64,000 nucleotides of DNA from Leucocoprinus leucothites (taxonomy: Eukaryota > Basidiomycota > Agaricomycetes > Agaricales > Agaricaceae). Of the stretch, positions 11,946 through 23,810 are shown piece by piece. Position numbers and translations under genes: made by a program. How positions within the stretch are numbered: the stretch's first letter is position 1; every line of letters begins with the position of its first letter. Below the pieces are notes generated by a model. The model was not told the origin of the DNA. It did no database searches and was given only the letters and a program-made list of their open reading frames with translations. The stretch spans positions 62,001 to 126,000 of the forward strand of contig JAACJO010000037.1 of assembly GCA_013368445.1 (NCBI GenBank), given 5' to 3'.

Positions 11946-12629
11946 ATCATTTTGAATGGTTTTGTGTATTCGAAGATTCAATCGCATCAGTTTCTTACCT
12001 TACCCGGATGACCTATTTAAGTGCATTTTCTTGTGACATAGGTTTCACGAAGTGGTGAAACGCAGAAACTGTTTATAAAGGGAGCACACAGTGGGTGGAC
12101 ATAGAGGGACGACTTTTGTACGATGCGAGGAAGTATTTTTGTGTGTGTGTTCGGGTTCTCGGCGCTCTGATTTCAATCAGTGTAGGTGGTCTCCGAGATG
12201 ATTGCTCTTGTCAGAAAACTTGTCACCACAAGTCTTGGCCATAACCGGGGGAACTCGTGCTCAAGACCGCTCGCTCTCTCGTGTCATTAACATCGTAGTA
12301 TGAGACCCTTGCACCGCTCGCCTTTGTCACCTTTGTTTTTTTATTTGTTTTTAGTCAAAAATGTTGGATAGTAACACTAGTAGAACTATGGTGAAATCCA
12401 CTGCGTTAATGAAACAATTACTCTGATTGATAGTTATTGAAAGTGGCGTTTGAACGTAAATGATAATACAATGGATAGGAGATGATTCACAATAAACTAT
12501 TGCGAACGTCGATTCTCAGTGTGTACATGTCACATATTTCCGAATACAGGACAACCGTCAATCGATGCGTCGTGGAGAAGAGTAGTGGCTGCATTGATTG
12601 TGTTTCTTATCAGTATTGCACTGCTCAGG
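11946..12629. repeat. Array spacer, repeated flank
   Basis: No gene. Elements recur at 15400-16200 and 22850-23640: gaagtggtgaaacgcagaaa with gtttataaaggga, cgggttctcgg, and gttgatgaatcaat-like sequence before each upstream block. It is part of the duplicated array unit. Confidence 0.55.
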
Positions 12630-12748
12630 CGCCCAGGAACATATGCAGAAGAGGCACTTTACTCCTCCCCGCCTCTACCCACAAAGATGATCAAATGATC
12701 AATATGAGCTGTGTATATGAGGAACGGTTAAAGGGTCATAGTATAAAT
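12630..12748 (+). promoter_or_regulatory. Upstream block and TATA box of DUF6534 gene 2
   Basis: aacatatgcagaagaggc, then a C/T-rich run, then acaaagatgatcaa. TATAAAT is at 12742-12748, 46 bases before the ATG. Shared with the other array genes. Confidence 0.55.
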
Positions 12749-12793
12749 TGAATGCTCTTCTGAACAAGTTAGTGATTATACGATACTATTCGG

Positions 12794-14500
12794 ATGGTAC
12801 CACCACTACCAGATAATGCATCACTCGTGTAAGCCCGAATGTTCGTTATTAGCGGTTGTAGGACCTCTAAACTGAAATGATGAAACTTTATAGATTAGGA
12901 CCTCCGGTATGACCTGCCTGAAAAATTCAAAGATTGCACTGGTTCAGACTGGAATCGATTAGCTCGTCGGTGTTGCCCTCAACTGGTTCTTCTATGGCAT
13001 CTTGGCGGTGCAATATTGTATGTCTCTCGCACCGTGTTGTTATTTGTTCAGACTGCTGCTTACTTACTCCGGCAGTATTGTATCTTAATAATGCCCAGAC
13101 GGACAAGACTTGGCTCCGGACAGTGGGTACGTATTCCAATTTCCAGCAGGATCCAGATTCTCGCTGCTTCCGATCTGATGTTTTTTTTTTTTCAGTACAT
13201 TTTTTATTCTTGCTCGACACTACTCAGAGTATCTTGATCACGAGAGACATCCTCTTGTGGTATGTTTACAACTTTGGGAACTACGAAGCGACCTTCCAGC
13301 TCAGCGTGTCAGGCATTGATGGTCCGTTCTTGGATTCTATGATCATGTTTACGGCGCAACTCGTGTATTGCTGGAGATTGTGGGTGCTTGGAGGTTGGAG
13401 AATTCTACCTGGAGTGTGTGCCGCTGTGAGAGTTCCCTGGTCTTTTTCACAAGTCAGATTGATTTATTTTGCCCCCTCTTAGGTCGCGTTCATTTCATGC
13501 ATTAGTGGGATCCTGTTTGGCCTGGCTGTCCGTTTTTTCCCCCTCTTTATTGAAAATGGCCATAGTTATATTAACGTTGGTTATGTGGACGAACAGGTTC
13601 AACCTGAGATAAGTGGTGCCAAGTCAAATCAGTTTTTCCCCGTGGAAGAGGTTGGGCTCTTCAGTCCCGGAAAACATCATAACCCTGATGAGATGCTAGT
13701 TGTGGCTGTTTTCAGGCGCCGTCGCTGACATATTGATTGCTTGTTCCATGGCTTACCTGGTACGCCTTGAGCTCTGATTCAGACACAACAATGTATAATT
13801 CATCTGGCGCTGCCCTTCAAGGTCCTGAAATACCGGAGAAGGGGATTAACTCGGTCAACTATGCTTATGGCGAAACGAGTTCTGATATTGACATTGGAGA
13901 CGAATATCCTGACTGGTGAATCATATACGAGCAAACAATTATGTATGGAAGATGGGGCTTACTTTCGAGCATGTACACAGCTGCTACGGTAATTGCACTT
14001 GTCGCTATTAAATTTCTCACCATGAGATTTACTGTGAGGTCCCCTTCTTCATATTTAGCGTTGACATCCAAGTGCTCAGACGTGTTTATTTCCCCAGGGC
14101 ACCAAATTACACTTCGCGTTGTAAGTATCAGTGCAATCAGTCACAGAGTTATTACTCACTCGCTCTTGGCAGTGGTTATACAATTGGTAAAATGTATATG
14201 GACCAATACCTTGAACTTGCCTAAATCATAACCACTCATGGATGTTCTTTTTGCTCTAGGTATAGCAACAGTTTCATGGTGCTCCTGAATCAACGCACCT
14301 ATTACAACACGAATAGCCAAGTAAACGTGGAGCTGGGAATGCTTAGCTCTACAAACGGGGGGAACGGTAAGGGTCTTTCCAACCAGAATCCGATAGCAGT
14401 AGAGGTCTCTGTGATCCGCTTTGAGGAACCACCCCTCGATCAAGCAGCGTCGATTGACCAACGTACGAGAATTCTGTTCGAGCGGGAGAATATGGTTTGA
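12794..14500 (+). CDS. DUF6534-like seven-helix membrane protein, array gene 2
   Basis: Subtype II member (with genes 3 and 5); about 330 residues; function unknown. Exon 1 is MVPPLPDNASLV, with micro-exon LGPP at 12894-12906. Then LVGVALNWFFYGILAVQY, LYLNNAQTDKTWLRTV, VHFLFLLDTTQSILITRD, GPFLDSMIMFTAQLVYCWRL, VAFISCISGILFGLAV, LWLFSGAVADILIACSMAYL, a basic loop KYRRRGLTRSTM, RVLILTLETNILT, and the tail NSFMVLLNQRTYYNTNSQ ending RENMV. All splice sites look canonical and every exon keeps frame, so this copy appears intact. Helices 1-7 and the short charged loops suggest a receptor-like topology, but no ligand or partner is implied by the sequence. Confidence 0.8.
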
Positions 14501-14582
14501 ATTTTGGGTTTGCTGGTGGCCACCTCCATGTCGCATGAATGGATATTTATAGGGTGGATGTTGTAGGTTTGAACTTTGCATA

Positions 14583-15400
14583 AACCTATGAATGACGCAG
14601 AGGATAGATTGAAGGCGCTTGAGTAGCCCTCACCGCAGATGCCTTCGAGACAGGAGCATGATACGATTAGAGACGATGAGCCTGTGAAGAAGAAGGTGCG
14701 AGCGAAGCAGAGGTCGGATGCGCCGGGTGGTGGTCTGGGTGGTCCGGGCGGGTATAGACCGCACGTGCAGAAGGGGCGTCTTACTTCTGGTCCTGGCCCT
14801 GGGCCGAATGGAATGTCTATGCCACCGCAGCAGCAGAGAGCAGGTGGGAGGATGGTGGTGGATGTGATTAGGGGGCAGGGAATGATGGAGTCGCAGGCAT
14901 ATAGTTGAATGAGTTCATCCCATCAGCAGCAGCCCAAGACCGCAGAGTAATGTTATTACTATGTCCGGAAGGACGGAGTCACTTCGTTGACGGATTCGCC
15001 AATCCCGATGCCTCGGCCTGGTTCTAGGCCTCATGGCGTGCCTGGTGCTTCTGGTGGTGCTCCTGGTGGGCGATTGCAGAGACCTGGAGGTGGTCCTGGT
15101 GGTCATGGAGGAGGAATGGGATTGGCGGATACCTCGCCGCCGCAAGGACATTCGAAACCGCAAAAATCGGGACCGGCGACGTTTGCGGAGATGGGCATTC
15201 AGGGAGCGAAAGCTGAGGATGGTTCGTGTGTTGTTATGTGAGCTGGGTGGGTGTGTTGGGAAGAAGTGGTTTGAGAGAGCGAGAGATCTTTGGTGTTGAT
15301 GTGTTTTTTTAAAATACCCGCTTTTGTGTAGGGTAGGAATTGAATTTTTAATAAGTTTGGTTTTGATTTAAATGTGTGGGTTGGCTTGAGGAGGTTGGGC
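14583..15400 (+). pseudogene. SKT5-like 3'-end relic R2
   Basis: Largest relic of the Sel1 gene, covering its low-complexity tail and 3' flank. It runs from gatgaatgacgcagaggata (parent NSDAEDRLKALEQ) through SRQEHDTIRDDEPVKKK, YRPHVQKGR, MPPQQQ and SQAYS to a stop at 14906. After internal indels it continues as GGRLQRPGG, PQKSGPATFAEMGIQGAKAE and a terminal SCVVM with its stop at 15241. The Sel1 repeats are absent. A stop and indels between about 14900 and 14985 break the frame. The 3' UTR of the parent is also present to about 15400. The break point is preceded by gttgtaggtttgaactttgcataa, as at 22090. Confidence 0.8.
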
Positions 15401-16224
15401 GGTTTGACGGTTAGGTGATTGTATGTCTGGCTCATTGCCTAAATTCCTCGCTTGTACCTTTATGATCCGTTTGTATGCAACGTGTTCTATTCGGCACATT
15501 CTTGTGGCTTGATAGACTTCAGTCACGGAAGAGGTGAAATGTAGAAATAGTTTATAAAGGGACTACATGGCGGGACAACGACCACTACCACGACCACTCC
15601 TGCAAGGAAATAGTTTTATGTTTTCGGGTTCTCAGTGCCCTAGTTTTGATCTGCTATAGGTGGAGTCGAGAAATGATTTGGAGTCCAAGATGATCGATCT
15701 TGTCGGAGAATTTGACACTACTTATGTTTGGCCGTGGTATTCCGAGCCATGACAATTTTAGATCCATTCTTCTAGCTAGTGGCCGAAGGTCCGCACTATT
15801 TCTTGATATTTGTGAAAGAAAGTCGTGAGTACAACCGAGGGACCCGTAATTTAGGTCGTTCGCTCCTCCGTGCCATTGATGTTACAGCATGGGACCATTG
15901 CGGCAATAGTCACCTCATCACCGTTCTCTTACATTGGATTTTTAGTTAAAAATATTGGATAACACTAGAAGCCTGGTGAAATCCGCTGCAGTGATGAATC
16001 AATCAATCACTCCGGTTGATATTTATTGAGCATGACGTTGAACGTAGATGATAGTACCATTTTTGGAAAGGAGCTCACAATAACCTATTAAGAATGTTGA
16101 TTCTCTAGGGAGAAGGGTAGTATACATGCATATTTCCGGATACAGGCCAACCGACGCGCCTCGGAGAAGAGAAGTGACCGCACCTTCATTGTGAAACTGT
16201 GTTTCTTATGAACAGTACACTGCT
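15401..16224. repeat. Array spacer, repeated flank
   Basis: No gene. Alignable by eye to 11946-12629 (gaggtgaaatgtagaaat, gtttataaaggga, tttcgggttctcag, gttgatatttattgagcatg). Confidence 0.5.
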
Positions 16225-16357
16225 TGGGCGCCCAGTAACAGATGTTGAAGAAGCACTTTAGACCTTCTCGCCTCTACTGCCATAGTGATGATCAAATGAT
16301 CAGGAGGGGCTGCTATGCATATAAGGAATGGTTGTAGGTTGACTAGCAGCATATATT
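16225..16357 (+). promoter_or_regulatory. Upstream block and TATA-like box of DUF6534 gene 3
   Basis: gcgcccagtaacagatgttg, then a pyrimidine-rich run and gatgatcaaatgatca as in gene 2. The TATA-like TATATT is at 16352-16357, about 53 bases before the ATG. Confidence 0.45.
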
Positions 16358-16409
16358 GCATGCTGCAAACTCCTCTTCCAACCAGCCTGCAAGTCATCAT
16401 ATTAGTACT

Positions 16410-18107
16410 ATGGCATCGCCATTACCAGACAATGCACCACTCGTGTAAGCCCGAATGTTCATCATTAGTGGTTCTAGGACATCCAAACTGAAATGATGAA
16501 ACTTTATAGATTAGGGCCGCCGGTAAGACATGCCTGGGAATATAAAAAATTGTGCTGGATCAGACTGGATGATTACTAGCTCGTCGGTGCTGTCCTCAAC
16601 TGGTTCTTCTATGGCATCTTGGTGGTGCAATATTGTATGTCTCTCAATTCATATCGTTATTTGTTTGTACTACTGCTCACGTTTACGCCGACAGTGCTGT
16701 ATCTCAACAATGCCCACAAGGACAAGACGTGGCTTCGGACAGTGGGTACGTATTCCAATTTACAGGAGAGTTATTCTTGCTGCTGATGTTCTTTTCCAGT
16801 ACATTTTTTGTTCTTGCTTGACACTACCCAGAGTATCTTGATCACGAGAGACACCTTCTCGTGGTATGTTTACAACTTTGGGAACTACGGCGCGTCCTTC
16901 GAGCTCGGCGTGTCAGGCATTAATGGACCGTTCTTGGATTCTATAATCATGTTTACGGCGCAACTCGTGTATTGCTGGAGATTGTGGGTGCTTGGAGGTT
17001 GGAGAATTCTGCCTGGAGTGTGTGCCGCTGTGAGTGTTCTCTTGATCTTTTGCAAGTACATCATGTCAAGTCAGATTGATTGATTTTGCCCCCTCGTAGG
17101 TCGCATTCGTTTCGTGTATTAGTGGGATCCTGTTTGGCCTAGCTGTCCGTTCTTTCTCTTCATTGATATGGACATGGTTGTATTAATATTAAGTATGTGT
17201 ATGAACAGGTTCAGCCTGAGATAGGTGGTGCCAAGTCAAATCAGTTTTTCCCTGTGGAAGAGGTTTGGCTCTTCAGTCCCAGTAAACATATCATAATCCT
17301 GATGAGATGCTAGTTGTGGCTGTTTTCAGGCGCCGTCGCTGACATATTGATTGCTTGCTCTGTGGCTTACCTGGTGCGCCTTAAGTTCTCATTCAGATAC
17401 AACAATTGTATAGCTTATCTGGTGCTTGTACTTCAAGGTCTTGAAATACAGGAGGAGGGGACTAACCGGGACAGCTATGCTTAAGATGAAACGAGTTCTT
17501 ATATTGACGTTGGAGACGAACATCCTGACCGGTGAATAGACGACCAAACAATTACATTTGGAAGATTCGGAGGCTGACGTTCACAGCTGCTGTGGTAATC
17601 ACGCTTGTCACTATTAAATTCCTCACCACGAGATTTGCTGTGAGATTCCCTTGCCCGTGTCTGATGTTGATGTCTATATGCTCAGACGAGTCCATTTTCC
17701 CCAGGGCACCAAATTACACCTCGCATTGTATGTATAGGTGCAATCAGTCGGAGAGCTATTTACTCACTCACTCTCAGTGGCGATACAATTGGTAAAATGT
17801 ATGTGGACCAATATCTTGAGCTTTCTCAAAACATAGCCACTCATGGATATCCTTTACATCTAGGTATAGCAACAGTTTCATGGTACTCCTGAATCAGCGC
17901 ACCTATTACAATACGCACAGCCATGCCAACATAAAACTGCGAACACTCAGCTCTACGAGCCAAGGAAGCCGTAAGGGTCTTTCCAGCCATAATCAGATAG
18001 CAGTAGAGGTCTCCGTGATCCGCTTTGAGGAACCACCCTTCGATCAAGTAGCGTCAATTGGCCAACGTACTGGAGCTCCGATGGTCAAGCGGGAGAATAT
18101 GGCTTAA
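16410..18107 (+). CDS. DUF6534-like seven-helix membrane protein, array gene 3
   Basis: Subtype II and the closest relative of gene 2. Exon 1 is MASPLPDNAPLV, then the LGPP micro-exon, LVGAVLNWFFYGILVVQY, LYLNNAHKDKTWLRTV, VHFLFLLDTTQSILITRD, GPFLDSIIMFTAQLVYCWRL, VAFVSCISGILFGLAV, LWLFSGAVADILIACSVAYL, KYRRRGLTGTAMLKMKR, ETNILTAAVVITL, and the tail NSFMVLLNQRTYYNTHSH ending KRENMA. All exons join in frame through GT-AG introns. It is probably functional; role unknown. With gene 4 it forms a two-gene unit that is repeated as genes 5 and 6. Confidence 0.8.
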
Positions 18108-18219
18108 ATCTTGGATTTGTTGGCGACCACCTCGTATGAATAGATATTTATAGGGCGAATGAGCATAGCTACACCTCGAATATGACAGTCCTTACTCCTT
18201 CTATGTCAAACATTTAAAT

Positions 18220-18500
18220 CTATGACCTATGGTCGAGGCTGTAAGACCGCCTTGTGAACTTTATGCAGAAAGTGTAGTGCTGCCGCTGGTTGGACTCCGC
18301 TGCGAGATTTGTGGGGATAAGATTCACCAAGTTTAATGGGAAAAGTGATTTGCCTATCATCGGGTGAGGCCTTTTCGGGTTGTTTCTGGACAGGAGACGA
18401 ATGATCGAGTCAGTGTTTGAAAATTTAGCTTTGCTTACGCGGGTTAGTAACATCATTCACCAGATCAATGGTGAACTCGGAGTGTTGGAAAGTCCGCTAT
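18220..18500 (-). pseudogene. Unidentified gene relic Y1 (duplicated at 25640)
   Basis: On the minus strand, a frame reading FTIDLVNDVTNPR is followed by a canonical gtaagc...ctgtccag intron and then QPEKASPDDRQITFPIK, GESYPHKSRSGVQ and HKAVLQPRP before a stop. The sequence recurs, more decayed, at about 25640-25920 after gene 5. I do not recognise the family. It looks like the last exons of a gene that was copied with the array unit. Whether anything is expressed cannot be seen. Confidence 0.35.
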
Positions 18501-19304
18501 ATTTTGATACTTCTCGATAAAGGTTTAAAGGCCCATAGTCAGAGGCTCATACTTTCGCTCGCTCTGAATTCGTATCAGTATCATCATATGCTATAACAAC
18601 AGTCTCTCTGCTGTCATTGGTTCTTCCATTTGATTTTTAATCACGAACATCTTGACATGCTTGTGGAGGGCCTGGCAAGAAACTTACCAGATATGGTTTC
18701 TCGCGACACGAGTGAAGGCCTCAGGGCCGGATCGCGGTCATGTACGTCAGCACACCCGCTCTTGATACATTTCAAGTCCTGATGGTTCCGAGCGTCAGGC
18801 GTCGAAAGCTCTGGTTCCTTTTTTCCCTGCCTGCACATGCCGCTTCCCTCGGCGGCCCCCACACACCCACCCAGTAATCAAACTGAGGACACCCAGACAC
18901 TGAACCTCCCACGTTCTCATTCGACCTTACAAAGGAGATTGGCCGGATGTTGCCGCCGGATTCCTTCACCTCCACTCCTTGTGTAGTTGCCTGGACAAAG
19001 TCAGATTGCCTTACTGGGAACGACAGTCACAAGAAAGAGTTCCGGGCGTAACCCATTGCACTGGTGAATCATTAATCCTGACTGAGATTTATTGAAGGTG
19101 ATGATTGAAAGTAGAACATGGTACCCATGAATGGCAAAAAACTCACAATAATCCACCGAAACTTTTGATTTACCGGGCGGCACGGCGCAGCAGATATGTA
19201 TATATACATATGCCTTTCTGGATATAGGTAGATCGACCCACGGGAACAGAGAAGTGACCTCGTCTTCACCCTAAAATCGCGTTTTCTTTCCAGCAATGTA
19301 CTGC
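18501..19304. repeat. Array spacer between genes 3 and 4
   Basis: No gene. The part from about 18990 to 19300 aligns with 26120-26390 before gene 6 (cactggtgaatcattaatcc, gttttctttccagcaatgt), which supports duplication of the gene 3-4 unit. Confidence 0.5.
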
Positions 19305-19402
19305 CTGGGACACTGAGAAACAGATATATTACTTCTCCTCGTCTCCACCTTCAAAGATGATCAGGAAGAGTTATATGAGGAACGACTGCAAGTCATATAA
19401 AT
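19305..19402 (+). promoter_or_regulatory. Upstream block and TATA box of DUF6534 gene 4
   Basis: cactgagaaacagatatatt, C/T-rich run, tcaaagatgatcaggaagag, then TATAAAT at 19396-19402, 63 bases before the ATG. Nearly identical to the gene 6 block. Confidence 0.55.
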
Positions 19403-19464
19403 TGAACGTTGCCAGCACCGAACATTAACTGCTCAGCTTTTGGCCAGAAAACTTATCTTCAAAT

Positions 19465-21148
19465 ATGGATTCCGCTTCAGCGCCGTTAGTACCAGACGAT
19501 CCAGCACTCACGTAAGCCATAATATTCATCTCAGCTTTCCGGGTTGCCTCTAATGAAATCGTAAAACACCATAGACTGGGGCCGCCGGTAAGTTCACTCC
19601 AGAAAAGTTGAACATCGCACTCTGCTAACCTATTTGGATAGATCATCGGTGCCTGCCTTAACTGGTTCCTCTATGGCATCTTAACAATGCAATACCGTTT
19701 GTCTCTGTCTATATGAGCTATCAGACTATTGCTTACTTCTACTCAAGTCATGTATCTCAAGTATGCCAGCCGGGACAAGGCGTGGCTCCGGACCGTGGGT
19801 ACATACTATTAATCATTAATCTCTTTTCTTTTCTCTCTCTCTTACAATCTTCTTCTTCAGTGCACTTTATGTTCTTGCTCGAGACTGCACAAACCTTCCT
19901 GGTAATGGCAGACATCTTCTCGTGGTATGTTTACAACTTCGGGAATTACGGAGCACTCCTCCAGTACAACGTTTCGCCTGTGGACGGTCCGCTCTTGGAC
20001 TCCATAATCATGCTTACGGTTCAACTCGTGTACTGCTGGAGATTGTCGGTGCTCGGAGGATGGAAGATTCTTCCGGCTGTAGCTGCCACTGTGAGTATTT
20101 TTGGTTCTCCTGCAGTGTTACTATTAGGATCAACTCGATTTCTGGATAGCTTGCGCTCGTTTCGTGCATTAGTGGGACATTTATTGGCCTGATTGTTCGT
20201 TTCTTTTCTTCATTGATACGATTCATTAATAATTATCGACGGACTGCAGGACCAGATAGAAGGCCATCAACCAGATCGCGTTGACCCTGTGTTAGAGGTC
20301 AGTCTATGCAATTGTTGAAAATGGGGGAGAATCTGACGATCGAACGTCAGCTGTGGTTATTCGGAAGTGCTATCGCTGACATATTGATTACTTGTTCCAT
20401 GGCTTACCTGGTATGTAGCGTTGACCTCCCCGTTGAAGTAAGGTTTGTATGGCTCATCTGATCTATCCTTCAAGCTCTTGAAATATCGGAGAGAGAAAAT
20501 AACCCAGACGACAATGGCTATGGCAAAACGAGTTGTGATGTTGATGTTGGAGACAAACACTCTGACTGGTGGGTAGAAGGATGATCACAGCCTCAGTGAT
20601 AACGCTAAATCTGACCGTATGCACAGCTACCGCGGCGATTACACTCGCCATTATCGAGCTCCCCGCCACGAAACCCACTGTGAGTTTCCCTTACTCATAT
20701 TTGTGTTGATATCCAGATGTTCAGACGAAGTCCTTCTCTCCCAGGGCAGCAAGTTATATTCTGTATTGTAGGTATCAGTGCAACCAATTGAACAGCTATT
20801 CACTCACTCGCTCTCAGTGGCTATATAATTGGCAAAATGTATAAGTATCGATATCTTGAACTTGAGCAAACCATAACCACTCATGGATATCCTTTTCAAT
20901 CTAGGTACAGCAACAGTTTCATGGTACTCTTGAATCAGCGCACCTATTACAGCACGCATAACAAAGCCGGAGAGGAGCTGGGAACGCTCAGCTCGACAAG
21001 CCGAAGGCACAGTACGGGCCTTTCCGGTCAGAATCGGACAATAGTAGAGGTATCCATAATCCGGTTTGAGGAACCGCCTCTGGACCGAGGAGCGTCAATT
21101 GGCCAGGGTCCTGAAAAACCGGTCACTAAGGGGGAGTGTAGGGATTGA
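19465..21148 (+). CDS. DUF6534-like seven-helix membrane protein, array gene 4
   Basis: Subtype I, closest to gene 6. Exon 1 is MDSASAPLVPDDPALT, then the LGPP micro-exon, IIGACLNWFLYGILTMQY, MYLKYASRDKAWLRTV, VHFMFLLETAQTFLVMAD, GPLLDSIIMLTVQLVYCWRL, LALVSCISGTFIGLIV, a loop DQIEGHQPDRVDPVLE, LWLFGSAIADILITCSMAYL, KYRRENITQTTMAMAKR, LETNTLT, and the tail NSFMVLLNQRTYYSTHNK ending with a TGA at 21146. The donor of the last intron (about 20832) is GCAAAATG where the paralogs have GTAAAATG, so splicing would need a GC-AG intron. Everything else is canonical. Function unknown. Confidence 0.78.
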
Positions 21149-21394
21149 ATTCCACGGCTTTTTCCAGTCACTTCTGATGAGGGAAAACGTTCGTAGAGCG
21201 GATGATATAAACTCGAATTCTGTATTAGCCTATTTACAACTCGTTTCTGTGATTTCTCACCCCTTCTAGGTTTAAAGTAATCAACTTCGATCAAAACTGT
21301 AAGACCATTTTGTAATCCTGTTAACTTGATGCAACAAGAATGCGATCGACCCTATTCCTTGGCGACATAAGAGGTCTTGAGGAATGGGACTTGT

Positions 21395-21490
21395 TGATAC
21401 CGCTCTTCAGACAAGACCACAAAAAACGGAGCTTGCGACGTTTGGGGGGATAGCGCCGAGGCTGAGAACAGTGATTCTTGTGTCACCATG
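21395..21490 (+). pseudogene. SKT5-like 3'-end relic R3a
   Basis: Decayed copy of the parent end: agaccacaaaaaacggagct then gcgacgtttg (KPQKS.PATF) and gattcttgtgtcaccatgtga, equivalent to an SCVTM box and stop. Indels separate these pieces. Confidence 0.6.
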
Positions 21491-22080
21491 TGAAGCTTCT
21501 CCAGCGGCTCCTGTGCCTTGCAACTGGATGGCCGCTTCGACAATTGAAGAGAGCTTCTTGCCCTGCATTGATCGGCGTTGATACGCTACTGTATGCTTGT
21601 TTGATCAGTCTGTTGGTTTTCGAGGTGCGGTTATTGGGAGGTAAAGGTACCCGTCAGGATTTAGCCTTACCTTGCCCGACCTTCGACAGGGGAAGTTTGC
21701 CAAGTGAAGCCAAAAATGGCTCACACATGAGTTGTGTCGATGTTCTGAATTTGCATTTTGATCATTTGAGAGGGAGGGAATGTAGGCGGGGTCGTAGACT
21801 CGAGTTTTGGGGAATCGGGCGTGTGTAGGGCCAAGGATAATTGCCAGCCGTAAGGAATTAGATGGAACTTGGTGAATCGAGTGGACGAATTGCCCATCAA
21901 GGAGCCATCTGCTACGGAGCCAATCTCGCACCTTTGGCAAATAAGCGCGGCCCAACATCTCGAATGCGCATAAATCTGGACAGAGAACCGCGCCTCGCAT
22001 CTCGGACATTGATAAACGTTGAAAGAGCCATTTGTTGAACCGGAAAAGAGTCGGCCGGAACGGATATCAACACATATATT
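21491..22080 (-). repeat. Duplicated block X, copy 1, with conserved minus-strand frames
   Basis: About 570 bases that match 28570-29210 in the same orientation and position (directly after an SKT5-like relic). On the minus strand two overlapping frames stay open and similar in both copies: one with YQCPRCEARFSVQIYAHSR, CWAALICQRCEIGS and IPYGWQLSLALHTPD, the other with LGRAYLPKVRDWLRSR and NSLRLAIILGPT. The first has paired CxxC-like cysteines. No start, splice signal or known domain can be assigned. It may be a gene fragment. Confidence 0.5.
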
Positions 22081-22114
22081 TATAGGGTAGATGTTGTAGG
22101 TTTGAACTTTGCAT

Positions 22115-22860
22115 AAGCCTAATAGCGATGCGGAGGATAGGTTGAAGGCACTTGAGCAGCCTTCATCGCAGATGCTTTCAAGACAGGAGCATGATACCAC
22201 CGCACATGATAGGCTTGTGAAGAAAAAGACGCGGGCGAAGCGGGGGTCTGATGCGTTGGGTGGTGGCTCAGGTGGTCCAGCTGGGTATCGACCGCATGTG
22301 GAGAATGGGCATCTTGCTGTTGGTCCTAGTCCTGGGCCGAGTGGGATGCCGATGCCACCGCAACAGCAGAGATCAGGTGAGAGGATGGTGATGAATGTGA
22401 TTAGGAAACAGAGTATGATGGAGTAGCAGGCGTATAATCAGACGAGTCCGTCTCGTCAGCAGCAGCCTCTTATCAACCGAGACCGCAGAGTAATGTTAGT
22501 ACTAAGTCCGGAAGGATGGGGTAATCATTGACGGATTCACTGATGACGATGCCTCCGCCTGGTGCTCCTGGTACTCCTCCTGGTGGTGATGGGCCTGGTG
22601 GGCGGTTGCATAGACCTGGAGGTGGTGCTGGTGCTGGAGCAGGAATAAGATTAGCGGATGTGCCGCCCCCGCAAAGTCACTCGAAACCGTAAAAATTGAG
22701 TCTGGCGACGTTTGCGGAGATGAGGATTCAAGGAGCGAAAGCTTAGAATAATTCGTGTGTTATTATGTACATTGGGTGTCATGGGCGAGTTTGGGAGAGA
22801 TATTTGTGTTTTGATGTATTTGTGCGTTGGGTTCTCAGATCTCAGCGATCCAGTTTCAAT
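22115..22860 (+). pseudogene. SKT5-like 3'-end relic R3b
   Basis: Second relic in this spacer, like R2: NSDAEDRLKALEQPSSQML, RQEHDTTAHDRLVKKKTRAK, YRPHVENGHLAVG and a stop at 22426 (tag inside SMME*QAY). Then decayed Gly/Pro-rich sequence, LATFAEMRIQGAKA and a terminal SCVIM-like end at about 22770. It is joined on its left to the same gttgtaggtttgaactttgc junction seen at 14560. Non-coding. Confidence 0.75.
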
Positions 22861-23664
22861 CCGTAGAGGAATGGTTGATTTTGCCAAAGAGCTCAGTGTG
22901 CACTTATGCTTGCCAGTGGTATTCTTAGTGACAAGTTTTAGATTCTGCTATTTCAAAGGTATTGGATAACTCAGTCTGCGTGCGATGTGCTCTGCACAGT
23001 TTTTTTTGTTGGGTCCCCTGTAGTAGGCTCCACAACGAGGTGAAACGCGACTATGGCTTACTACGAGCAGATATCTCGCAAGGACCGGAGGTCTATGAGC
23101 ATTCCCGCAATGGAGTCATTTCGTGCTTTCGGGTTCTCATCACCTTACTGGTTTTGATGGAGTCTGAGGGCACTGGGAAATGATCTGGAGCGACAATTGA
23201 TCCCCTAGATCTCCGTGTCGTCCTAGAACCTAGCTCATTTGTGCCCAGTAGAGTCATATCAACATTTGGATCCTACCATTCTAATAGTAGCTAGCGTTCG
23301 AGAGTATGCTATTATAGTATGAGGCCATGATATGAGTCACCTTGCCTCTGTTCGGTTCTACGTTTGATTTTTGGTTGAAATGATGGATAGCACCAGAACC
23401 CGGTTGAAATTCAATGCGTTGATGAATCAATCACTCTTATTGATATTTATTGAACATGACGTTTGAGAGTAGACAATAATACATATAGGGAAGAGTTCAC
23501 CATAACTATCATCAATAGTAATGATTCTCCAGGGGCAAGGGGAGTATATAAGTATGTATTTCCGAATACAGGCAAGTTGACACACCGGGAGCAGAGAAGT
23601 AGCCCGCGCTTTCACTCTAAAATCGCGTTTTATTTTTTAGCGATGCACTGCCTGAGACGCCGAG
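22861..23664. repeat. Array spacer, repeated flank
   Basis: No gene. Shares blocks with 11946-12629 and 15401-16224 (gaggtgaaacgcgact, tttcgggttctca, gatatttattgaacatgac). Confidence 0.5.
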
Positions 23665-23765
23665 AAACATATGCAGAAGAACCGCTTTTATTCCTCCTCG
23701 TCTCCACCCCCAAAAATGATCTAGAAGAGCTATGTATATGAGGAACATCTGAAGGTCGTATAAAT
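23665..23765 (+). promoter_or_regulatory. Upstream block and TATA box of DUF6534 gene 5
   Basis: gaaacatatgcagaagaac, C/T-rich run, caaaaatgatctagaagagc, then TATAAAT at 23759-23765, 46 bases before the ATG. Confidence 0.55.
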
Positions 23766-23810
23766 TAGATACTGCTTATTCCTTTTCGCCCAAGCTAGTC
23801 ATAGTATACC

